A stretch of DNA of 64,000 nt, taken from Pegoplata infirma. Lineage: Eukaryota; Arthropoda; Insecta; Diptera; Anthomyiidae. The position numbers were made by a program, and so were the translations under genes. Position 1 is the first letter of the stretch. The number at the start of each line of letters is the position of its first letter. Shown one piece after another: positions 46,590-57,404 of the stretch. The notes beneath the pieces were generated by a model, which saw only the letters and a program-made list of their open reading frames with translations, searched no databases and had not been told where the DNA came from. The DNA is taken from positions 101,768,778 through 101,832,777 of the forward strand of contig OY992536.1 of NCBI GenBank assembly GCA_963921195.1. Reading direction: 5' to 3'.

Positions 46590-47857
46590 CACGCAAAAAA
46601 AAACTTGTGTCGGAGTGAGCAAAAATCTGGCATAATTTTACCAAAAATATGCTAAAACTACAACCGACGAAGTAGTTTTCGTAATTTAGCCAAAACACTT
46701 ATGTAAAAAATTTTGAAGAAAATGCTAATGCTATTTAAGCAAAAACTTGGTAAAATATACCAAAAGAAATATGGTGAAATATACCAAAATTATTTGAAAA
46801 GCTGACTAAAAATAATGCTAAAAATTACCACATTTATGCTAAAATAAATTTTCAATAAATTTTTGTAAAAATTTGTATATTTGTTGAATTTAAAATTTTC
46901 ACAGAATAAATGTAGGATTTAATTTACCACCGACCCTTTTTGTACAATTTTCTCGAGTGACTGCTGCCTACGCTTCTTCTTGAAGGATCCGCTATAGCTT
47001 CACGAATTTATTTAAAAGCATCCTGTAAAAATAGAAAATTATTACAAAACATAAATTTTTTAATTTAAAAAATTGGTTAACCCCATTGGTCTCTTGGTAA
47101 GGAGGAACACTTACTTTGTCATTCCATTTGTAACTCATCAAAACAGGTATGGACTCCCTTGGCTTTGGGTTTTTAGGTTTTAATTTTATAACTAAAGGCA
47201 GGATTGGTGTCCACGCTCTTTATTGTAGTGAAGGATTCTCCATAGCTTCAAAAATTTATTTAGCAGTACCCTGTAAAAATATAAAATTATTACCAAACAC
47301 TAATTTTTAACTAAAAATCTATTAAACCTTATTGGTGTCTTCGGAATGCGGGTATACTCACTTTATCATTCCATTTGTTATTCATCGAAACATACGTCTG
47401 GGACTCCATTGGTTTTTCTTATTGAATGGTGTTTTAAGTGATGAAAGCAAAATTAACTTTAACATTCAACATTATCTTACATTTATTTATCTTTTAGAAA
47501 ACTAATTATTTATTTTTATTTATGTATTAATTTATTTTTATTTTATATATCAATTTCCTTTTTACGTTTTTATAACACAAAAAATAAACGAACAACGCAC
47601 GCACACAAAAATACAAAATGAAAATGGCGGTCTGTATTTGTTTTGTTTTTTTTGTTGTTTTCTTTCGATAAATTTTTGTGCAGGTAATTTGCGTTATTGA
47701 GCAAGCTACTTGGTTATTTTACATAAAAAATGAATTATGTTACTTTAACATCGACAAGCATAATATTAGCAAAAATTTGGTAAAAATTTTTTTTTGGTAT
47801 GAAAAAAGTTTTACCAAGTAGGATTGCTCAATCTTACACAGATTTTTTTTTTGCGTG
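46590..47857. mobile_element. 1.27-kb CACGCAAAAAAA element, TSD TA
   Basis: Third copy of the family at 13564 and 30383. The host MITE sequence GGAAAGTACGCAATTAG (intact, e.g. at 34408) is split at TA. Very close to the 30383 copy, with short deletions around 46915-46990. Confidence 0.92.
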
Positions 47858-48034
47858 TATGCAATCAGCACCATTGTTTGCATTCTAGTCTGTACTGTGC
47901 CCCTGACTTTTTTCTCAGCCGCCGAATATTTTACATCGGCTTTGGTCTCTCTACACTGTTGCTAACTTGGAAGTTTTCCCGCTAAATCTAACGCTTTTTG
48001 TTTGGATTAAGCGTGGGAAAATTGGGTTTAGCGG

Positions 48035-48513
48035 CACTGTTGCCAACTATTTTTAACCAAAAACCTCTAAATTTCACTAAAAAAGCGCTAGAAACCGCCA
48101 AAAATAAATTTAGCGGGAAAATTTAGCAGGAAAAAGCGCTGAAAACGGAAAAACTTGGCATTTTTGATTGACAAAAAAGAAAAATTAAAAAAAAACCTCC
48201 AAATTATTTTTTTCTACAAAAATTTACTTTTCACAAAAAACGCGCAAGAAACCGCCGAAAAAAATTTAGCGGGAAAATATAAAATGTTCCCGCTAAGTTA
48301 TTAAAAAAGCGCTAAAATTCGACAAACTTGGCCATTTCGATTGAAAAAAAAGAAAAATTGGAAAAAAACCTCTAAATTTTCCCCACTAAATCCAAACAAA
48401 AAGCGCTAGATTTTCCCGCTAAAGCACCGTTCCCGCTAAAACCAATTTTCCCCCGCTAAATCCAAACAAAAAGCGCTAGATTTAGCGGGAAAACCTCAAA
48501 CTTGGCAACAGTG
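48035..48513. mobile_element. 479-bp hAT-like MITE inserted in a relative, TSD TTTAGCGG
   Basis: Ends CACTGTTGCCAACTATTTT and TTGGCAACAGTG have perfect 8-bp TTTAGCGG (48027-48034, 48514-48521). The interior consists of AAAAAGCGCTA and TAGCGGGAAAA motifs in both orientations. The target is the family's own subterminal motif. Confidence 0.93.
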
Positions 48514-48661
48514 TTTAGCGGGAACGGTGTTTGTTAAAAATTGTGATATTAGTTAACAAACAATGAATGACTTTTAATTGTTTAGTGCTTATTCAAATTT
48601 TAAACTAACTAGAATAGGGTAAAATCCTTTGATTGCATTTATCAGAAATACTGAACCCATA

Positions 48662-50398
48662 TTTAAGGGCCATTTAGATTGGCAGACTTGTAAAACGACC
48701 TGTCAAAAATTCATGCGGAGAGAATTTTTTTCATCGTCTAAACACTCAACATACAAATACGGACAGACTTTTTGTCAATACGGAGAGGAAAATGTTGACA
48801 TACGGATGTAATTTTTGTGTTTTGAAAAATTTCAAAAAATTACTATTTTCATTAGATCAGGGATGTTTTTTATGTAAACAAAAATACAAATAATAACAAC
48901 AGCTGTTGTGAAGTGGTGGTAAAAATAAATAACATTTTATAAAGGCTAAATTTTCGGAACAAGTCTAATTGGCAGACATTGGTCCGATTTATTTTTGGCT
49001 ATTTTTTTAAATAGGGATGATTTAGGTGAGTTCAACAAAGAAACAAAATTGTCGGCGGCCCGTGGTTCCAGAGTTATAGGTCTCCAAAGTTCGAATATCG
49101 AATTTAATATATCTTCATCAATAATGGTCCAATCAGACCAAGATTGGTTTCATTCGAAAGCTTATTCAAATACCCTTAATTTGAAATTTTAAAAAATTTG
49201 GATTCATTAACGCATTGTGAAACAACTCTAAATTTTAGATTTTTCACCCCAAGTTTTTGAAGAAATGGGGTAAAATTTTAAAATTATGCCCTATTAAGGT
49301 ATTTATTTTTATAACTAGGCTTATAGCTTAGATATTAAGCTTTGATTTGAGCTTTCATTTGACCTTTTAACCCTTATAGAACCGGAGTTATTTACGTTTA
49401 AACATTAGAAAACATATTTGAATATATATACCAGACCTCTGTGTAGTTTATTTTTTTTTTTTTGCCTTAAAAGGTTTTCTGGGTTGCCGGTCTTCGGACG
49501 GGCTTAGGGATTTTAATTTTCATATATTAATTAAGCGGCTTCGCTAAATAAAGTTTTTTTTTTATTAATATATAAGCGGGGTCAATGGTTATGAGTCAAT
49601 AACTCCGGTTCTATAAGGGTTAAAAGGTCCATTAAAAGCTCAAATGAAAGCTTAATATCTAAGCTTTAAATCTCGTCGTATAAATACATGCCTTAATAAC
49701 ACACAATTTTGAAATATAACGCATTTTCTCTAAAAACTTTGGTTTAAAAATCTAAAATTTGGTTTTGTGCCACAATGGGTTAATGGAACCAAATTTTTTT
49801 TAAATTTCAAAATAAAGGTATTTGATTAAGCTTTCGAATGAAACCAATCTTAGTCTGATCGGACCAATTTTGATGAAGATATATCAAATTCGATATCCGA
49901 ACTTTGGAGGCCCATAACTCGGAAACCATGGGCCGCCGACAATTTTTTTTTTCTTTTTTGGACACAGCACTAAAAGTTCTACCTGTGATATTTTTTTTTT
50001 TTGGATCAGAGAAATGTCTGCCAACTAGACTTTAACCAAACTTCCTGCCAAACAAGGAATATGGAGTCGGTGGAGATGTTGGAATCAGAGATGTCGGAAT
50101 CAGTGGAGATTTAGATTTATGCATCTTTTGGTTAAGGAACGCAAATTGAAGAAAATATTTTACCACAATTGTATGGTTGATTTGTAAATTTTACAATTGC
50201 AAAATGTTGTTTGGGTGTGTGTTTGTAATGAACAGCTGTTTTTTTTCTACAATTTAATTTACGCGTATACGTCTAAACACACAAAAGACATTCAAGAGAG
50301 TTTTTTTATACTTTTTGACAAGCGGTTTAAAATGAAAAGACTTTTTCATCTTGATAATCTTTTCAAAAAGTGTGCTAATCTAAATGGGCCTTTAGTGT
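48662..50398. mobile_element. Element with GGCCATTTAGATTGGCAGAC ends
   Basis: Left TTAAGGGCCATTTAGATTGG pairs with right GCTAATCTAAATGGGCCTTTA. The target duplication is unclear. A similar left end (GAGCCGTTTAGACGAGCAGAC) occurs at 44908, inside another hAT-like element. It contains the hairpin at 48956-50036. Confidence 0.6.
48956..50036. mobile_element. 1.1-kb hairpin sharing its core with 8975-10200
   Basis: Arms pair from CAAGTCTAATTGGCAGACAT / ATGTCTGCCAACTAGACTTT inward (e.g. TCCAAAGTTCGAATATCGAA with TTCGATATCCGAACTTTGGA). The core at 49480-49560 reads, inverted, TTTAGCGAAGCCGCTTAATT and AAGCCCGTCCGAAGACC, nearly the same as 9605-9665, while the arms are unrelated in sequence. Confidence 0.75.
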
Positions 50399-50901
50399 AA
50401 CAATAATTTGACTGATCTTTAAATTTAAAGATATTGAAAAATTAGACCAAATTGAAATGGAACTGAAAATTATTGATAAATTTAAATTTTTTGGTTGAAA
50501 GAAACCAACATTTTAAATTATTATTTCAACAAATTTGGAAATTACTTACAAAATTTTACTTTTTTTTTTTAATTTTTAAGATTTTAAAATACTAAAAAAA
50601 TGCCAATTTTGTCGGTTTCGTAATTTAGCGGGAGGATTTGAATTATCCCCGCTAATTTTTTTTTCGCTATTTTTAGTGCAAAGTCAATTTGCATAGAAAA
50701 AATAATTTGGAGGTTTTATTTTTAATTTTTCTTTTTTTTTTCAATCAAAAACGCCAAGTTTTTTGGTTTTCGGCGGTTTTTTCGTAATTTAGCGGGAGAA
50801 TTTAAAATTTTCCCCGCTAAAATGTTTTTGGCAGTTTCTAGCGCTTTTTTATGAAATTTAGAGGTTTTTGGTGAAAAATAATTGGCAACAGTGTCTCTGT
50901 A

Positions 50902-51475
50902 ACAGAAATGTATTTTATTTTTAGAAGCAACTCTGTAATTTTTTAATGCTAAATTTTCTCTATTTTGTTTTGTTTTTCTAAAAACCCCAAAAAAATGGGG
51001 GGATAGGAATATATGGAGAAGAAGCAGCATCATATAACGAAAAATGAAGCAGTTTCATAAAATTTTCGTGAACGACCAAAGAAGAATAAAAAAATCGGAT
51101 AAAAATCATACGGGAGTTTTATAATTTATTGAAAGCATTTTTTTCAACAAAAAATCTTTATAATTTTTTTAGTTCTTTTTTTGTTTATTTAAATAAAACA
51201 AAATATAAACGAAATAATAAGATTAAATATTATAAAAAGTAAGAAAAAAATAGCGAAAGTTAAGGCTGAAAAAAGGAAAACTAGAACAAAAAAAAGTTGA
51301 CGCCATTTTGGTGTATGTGTTGGAGACCTTATAAAGTAAAAAAAAAAAAAATTAGAAACCAAAAAAGTCGTGTGTGTTGTGAACAAAATAGCAAAAAGAA
51401 AATTATTCTATTTTTATTTAAGATAACCAAGAAATTAAAAATAATTTTCAATAAAATTAATACCATAATAAAGTC
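50902..51475 (+). promoter_or_regulatory. Probable promoter/leader side of the gene at 61031
   Basis: AT-rich with no element recognised. If the foldback at 51484 is removed, this sequence directly adjoins the leader of the gene at 61031, so it likely holds its 5' UTR or promoter. That is inference from position only; the short frames at 50722-51560 are not convincing. Confidence 0.35.
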
Positions 51476-51705
51476 AAATAATTATGTGTGTGAAGTTATC
51501 CACAAAAAGTTATCCACAAAAAAAAATGTGGAACGTATGTGGAACTTAAGTGGAACATAAGGTAATTTCACTAAAAATTAAAACAAAATGTATTTTTTAT
51601 GAAAAATTAATATAAATTAAGAAAAAGAAATCCAAAAATATCTTAAGAGTGCTTAAATTGGCACTAAAGTATTTACAATAAATTTTTATTTAACTTTTTT
51701 TTCGT

Positions 51706-54700
51706 CTCAGCTCCTCCGATGATTTGGAATATGAGACCTATATGGATCGGTTCTAATTGACTCCAAGATTGTTTTCTATAAGCCCCATCATGGAGAAATG
51801 TCTTGAAGCCCTACACTTGGCACTAAAGTTTTTTCATTAAATTGGACATTTTTATAAAATTTGATTTCTCAGCTCCTCCGATCATTTGGAATATGAGACC
51901 TATATGGATCGGTTCTAATTGACTCCTAGATTCTTTTCTATAAGCCATATCTTGGAGAAATGTCTTGAAGCCCTACAATAGGCACTAAAGTTTTATCATT
52001 AAATTGGACATTTTTATAAAATTTGATTTCTCAGCTCCTCCGATGATTTGAAATATGAGACCTATATAGATCGGCTCTAATTGACTCCAAGATTATTTTC
52101 TATAAGCCATATGTTGGAGAAATTTCTTGAAGCCCTACAATAGGTACTAAAGTTTTTTCATTAAATTGGACATTTTTTAAAAATTTGATTTCTCAGCTCC
52201 TCCGATCATTTGGAATATGAGACCTATATGGATCGGCTCTAATTGACTCCAAGATTACTTTCTATTAGCCTCATCTTGGAGAAATTTCTTAAAGCCCTAC
52301 AATAGGTACCAAAGTTTTTTCATTAAATTGGACATTTTTTAAAAATTTGATTTCTCAGCTCCTCCGATGATTTGGAATATGAGACCTATATAGATCGGTT
52401 CTAATTGACTTCAAGATTATTTTCTATAAGCCATATCTTGGAGAAATTTCTTGAAGCCCTACAATAGGTACTAAAGTTTTTTCATTAAATTTGAGTTTTT
52501 TATAAAATTTGATTTCTCAGCTCCTCCGATGATTTGAAATATGAGACCTATATGGATCAGCTCTAATTGACTCCAGGATTATTTTCTATAAGCCATATGT
52601 TGGAGAAATTTCTTGAAGCCCTACAATAGGTACTAAAGTTTCTTCATTAAATTGGACATTTTTTAAAAATTTGATTTCTCAGCTCCTCCGATCATTTGGA
52701 ATATGAGACCTATATGGATCGGCTCTAATTGATTCCAAGATTATTTTATATAAGCCATATCTTGGAGAAATTTCTTGAAGCCCTACAATAGGCACTAAAG
52801 TTTTTTCATTAAATTTGAGTTTTTTATAAAATTTGATTTCTCAGCTCCTCCGATGATTTGAAATATGTGACCTATATGGATCGGCTCTAATTGACTCCAA
52901 GATTATTTTCTATAAGCCATATCTTGGAGAAATTTCTTGAAGCCCTACAATAGGCACTAAAGTTTTTTCATTAAATTTGAGTTTTTTATAAAATTTGATT
53001 TCTCATCTCCTCCGATGATTTGAAATATGAGACCTATATGGATCGGCTCTAATTGACTCCAAGATTATTTTCTATAAGCCATATCTTGGAGAAATTTCTT
53101 GAAGCCCTACAATAGGCACTAAAGTTTTTTCATTAAATTTGAGTTTTTTATAAAATTTGATTTCCCAGCTCCTCCGATGATTTGAAATATGTGACCTATA
53201 TGGATCGGCTCTAATTGACTCCAAGATTATTTTCTATAAGCCATATCTTGGATAAATTTCTTGAAGCCCTACAATAGGCACTAAAGTTTTTACATTAAAT
53301 TTAAGTTTTTTATAAAATTTGATTTCCCAGCTCCTCCGATGATTTGAAATATGAGACCTATATGGATCAGCTCTAATTGACTCCAAGATTATTTTCTATT
53401 AGCCTCATCTTGGAGAAATTTCTTAAAGCCCTACAATAGGTACCAAAGTTTTTTCATTAAATTGGACATTTTTTAAAAATTTGATTTCTCAGCTCCTCCG
53501 ATGATTTGGAATATGAGACCTATATGGATCGGCTCTAATTGACTCCAAGATTACTTTCTATTAGCCTCATCTTGGAGAAATTTCTTAAAGCCCTACAATA
53601 GGTACCAAAGTTTTTTCATTAAATTGGACATTTTTTAAAAATTTGATTTCTCAGCTCCTCCGATGATTTGGAATATGAGACCTATATAGATCGGTTCTAA
53701 TTGACTTCAAGATTGTTTTCTATAAGCCATATCTTGGAGAATTTTCTCGAAGCCCTACAATAGGTACTAAAGTTTTTTCATTAAATTGGACATTTTTTAA
53801 AAATTTGATTTCTCAGCTCCTCCGATGATTTGAAATATCAGACCTATATGGATCGGTTCTAATTGACTCCAATATTGTTTTCTATAAGCCATATCTTGGA
53901 GAAATTTCTCGAAGCCCTACAATAGGTACTAAAGTTTTTTCATTAAATTGGACATTTTTTAAAAATTTGATTTCTCAGCTCCTCCGATGATTTGGAATAT
54001 GAGACCTATATGGATCGGCTCTAATTGATTCCAAGATTATTTTATATAAGCCATATGTTGGAGAAATTTCTTGAAGCCCTACAATAGGTACTAAAGTTTC
54101 TTCATTAAATTGGACATTTTTTAAAAATTTGATTTCTCAGCTCCTCCGATCATTTGGAATATGAGACCTATATGGATCGGCTCTAATTGATTCCAAGATT
54201 ATTTTATATAAGCCATATCTTGGAGAAATTTCTTGAAGCCCTACAATAGGCACTAAAGTTTTTTCATTAAATTTGAGTTTTTTATAAAATTTGATTTCTC
54301 AGCTCCTCCTATGATTTGAAATATGTGACCTATATGGATCGGCTCTAATTGACTCCAAGATTATTTTCTATAAGCCATATCTTGGAGAAATTTCTTGAAG
54401 CCCTACAATAGGCACTAAAGTTTTTTCATTAAATTTGAGTTTTTTATAAAATTTGATTTCTCATCTCCTCCGATGATTTGAAATATGAGACCTATATGGA
54501 TCGGCTCTAATTGACTCCAAGATTATTTTCTATAAGCCATATCTTGGAGAAATTTCTTGAAGCCCTACAATAGGCACTAAAGTTTTTTCATTAAATTTGA
54601 GTTTTTTATAAAATTTGATTTCCCAGCTCCTCCGATGATTTGAAATATGTGACCTATATGGATCGGCTCTAATTGACTCCAAGATTATTTTCTATAAGCC

Positions 54701-56345
54701 ATATCTTGGAGAAATTTCTTGAAGCCCTACAATAGGCACTAAAGTTTTTACATTAAATTTAAGTTTTTTATAAAATTTGATTTCCCAGCTCCTCCGATGA
54801 TTTGAAATATGAGACCTATATGGATCAGCTCTAATTGACTCCAAGATTATTTTCTATTAGCCTCATCTTGGAGAAATTTCTTAAAGCCCTACAATAGGTA
54901 CCAAAGTTTTTTCATTAAATTGGACATTTTTTAAAAATTTGATTTCTCAGCTCCTCCGATGATTTGGAATATGAGACCTATATGGATCGGCTCTAATTGA
55001 CTCCAAGATTACTTTCTATTAGCCTCATCTTGGAGAAATTTCTTAAAGCCCTACAATAGGTACCAAAGTTTTTTCATTAAATTGGACATTTTTTAAAAAT
55101 TTGATTTCTCAGCTCCTCCGATGATTTGGAATATGAGACCTATATAGATCGGTTCTAATTGACTTCAAGATTGTTTTCTATAAGCCATATCTTGGAGAAT
55201 TTTCTCGAAGCCCTACAATAGGTACTAAAGTTTTTTCATTAAATTGGACATTTTTTAAAAATTTGATTTCTCAGCTCCTCCGATGATTTGAAATATCAGA
55301 CCTATATGGATCGGTTCTAATTGACTCCAATATTGTTTTCTATAAGCCATATCTTGGAGAAATTTCTCGAAGCCCTACAATAGGTACTAAAGTTTTTTCA
55401 TAAAATTGGACATTTTTTAAAAATTTGATTTCTCAGCTCCTCCGATCATTTGGAATATGAGACCTATGTGGATCAGCTCTAATTGACTTCAGGATTATTT
55501 TATATAAGCCATATCTTGGAGAAATTTCTTGAAGCCCTACAATAGGCACTAAAGTTTTTTCATTAAATTTGAGTTTTTTATAAAATTTGATTTCTCATCT
55601 CCTCCGATGATTTGAAATATAAGACCTATATAGATCGGCTCTAATTGACTCCAAGATTATTTGCTATAAGCCATATGTTGGAGAAATTTCTTGAAGCCCT
55701 ACAATAGGCACTAAAGTTTTTTCATAAAATTGGACATTTTTTAAAAATTTGATTTCTCAGCTCCTCCGATCATTTGGAATATGAGACCTATGTGGATCAG
55801 CTCTAATTGACTTCAGGATTATTTTATATAAGCCATATCTTGGAGAAATTTCTTGAAGCCCTACAATAGGCACTAAAGTTTTTTCATTAAATTTGAGTTT
55901 TTTTATAAAATTTGATTTCTCAGCTCCTCCGATGATTTGAAATATGAGACCTATATGGATCGGCTCTAATTGACTCCAAGATTATTTTCTATAAGCCATA
56001 TCTTGGAGAAATTTCTTGAAGCCCTACAATAGGCACTAAAGTTTTATCATTAAATTGGACATTTTTATAAAATTTGATTTCTCAGCTCCTCCGATGATTT
56101 GAAATATGAGACCTATATAGATCGGCTCTAATTTACTCCAAGATTATTTGCTATAAGCCATATGTTGGAGAAATTTCTTGAAGCCCTACAATAGGTACTA
56201 AAGTTTTTTCATTAAATTGGACATTTTTTAAAAATTTGATTTCTCAGCTCCTCCGATCATTTGGAATATGAGACCTATGTGGATCAGCTCTAATTGACTT
56301 CAGGATTATTTTATATAAGCCATATCTTGGAGAAATGTCTCATTG
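51706..56345 (+). repeat. Left array of 162-bp repeats, about 28 units
   Basis: Units contain CTCAGCTCCTCCGATGATTT, GACCTATATGGATCGGCTC, CCATATCTTGGAGAAATTTC and GAAGCCCTACAATAGGCACT. Starts at 51706, 51868, 52030, 52192 and 52354 give a period of 162. Rare variants (AAAGTTTCTTCATTAAATTG at 52636 and 54094) are 1458 bp apart, i.e. nine units, showing duplication of a nine-unit block. Confidence 0.95.
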
Positions 56346-57404
56346 GAGAAATACTCATTGTTTTTTTTCATTAGGAGTAATAGCACACTTTGTTGAATTT
56401 TTTTAGAACCCATTTTAATTTCAAGTTTTTTAATATAAATTTTTAATAGTCTTTTCAAAATTTTCACTGTTCAAAACGCAGGATTAATTATTAACGAATA
56501 GCAAATTTGAATTGAAATGAGCTTTAAAAAAGTTCTAACAGAAAAAGGCCCCAATTAATTGCTATTAAAAAAGAGAAAACTATTAAGAAAGAGACAGTAA
56601 TACAAATTTGTCATTTCCTTTCAAATTTTAATACATAATAACGGAAAATTACCAAATGAAGGTAGGAACAGAACAAGCCCGGCACGACTTTTTCCATACG
56701 ATTTGACAGTTAAAAACCGTGACCGGCACGGCAAAAAATTAAAACTTATTTTATTTGTTCTCCGGATTCTCTCAATCTCCCTCCCTCTCACACTCCAGGG
56801 TTGCCGCATTTTCACAACAATTTTTAATTTTTTCATTCACAATGGTGTAACAAACGTACAGTAGTGCCAACTTAATCACATTGACTATGTGATAAGCGAT
56901 TTTTTTCCGTAAAATTACTCTAATTTTATTAAAAGTTGGCACCACTGAACACACAAATGACATTTTTTGCCGTCGCCGTCCCCCGTCATTGTTTTGGGCC
57001 TATATTCTCCGGCAACGGCAACCGTCCCCCGTGCCGTGCTTGTTCTGTTTCTACCTTGAAACAGAAAGCAGAAGACATTACATTTCTTCCAAAAAGGAGA
57101 ACAAATGGAAACGAGAAATAACACACAAAACGAAGAAAAAATACAAAAACACGAAGATACAATCTCTCGAAAAAGAGATAACACTACAATTTTTGTGAGA
57201 CAGCAAACAATGAAACGAGAAATACACAGCAAACGAATAAAATATAAATCAATGTTGTCAATTGAACGATTTTTTGCCAACTTTAGTGCTTTTTGATTAC
57301 TTTAGGCGAGGAAAATTTCGCTAAGCGATTTGTGTTAATCTACGATTTTTATAAACGGAATAATTTAAACTTAATAATTAACTTATAATTTAAAAAACTT
57401 TAGT
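56346..57404. other. Centre of the giant foldback
   Basis: A less repetitive 1-kb loop. 56660-56690 (GGTAGGAACAGAACAAGC) pairs with 57035-57057, so the centre is itself partly palindromic. 56865-56948 has AGTAGTGCCAACTT / AAGTTGGCACCACT ends like a small hAT-type MITE. GC-rich CCGTCGCCGTCCCCC patches occur here. The frames of 60-120 codons overlap on both strands and look incidental. Confidence 0.5.

Larger units (their letters stand above)
44416..47899. mobile_element. CACAGTACA-family MITE opened by serial insertions, TSD CCCCTGAC
   Basis: The left end CACAGTACATGAGTAGTAG and right end AGTCTGTACTGTG are flanked by perfect CCCCTGAC (44408-44415, 47900-47907). Subtracting the elements at 44550-46216, 46250-46548 and 46590-47857 leaves about 235 bp, the size of the uninterrupted copies (245 bp). 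All insertions have their own target duplications. Confidence 0.92.
47954..50893. mobile_element. 2.9-kb hAT-like element, near-perfect 8-bp TSD
   Basis: Ends CACTGTTGCTAAC and TTGGCAACAGTG are flanked by TCTCTCTA and TCTCTGTA (7 of 8). Subterminal TTTAGCGGG motifs occur at both ends. It is expanded by the 479-bp relative at 48035 and by the inverted-repeat element at 48662-50398. Confidence 0.82.

Noticed and set aside
51496..51524. TTATCCACA, identical to the bacterial DnaA-box consensus, twice at each end of the giant foldback
   Set aside because: The sequence is clearly insect nuclear DNA; the match is coincidental and the motif is better read as a subterminal repeat of the element.
56600..57300. 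Overlapping frames of 60-121 codons in the centre of the giant foldback as a transposase remnant
   Set aside because: They lie on both strands, have no DDE-type or zinc-finger motif, and overlap a partly palindromic centre.
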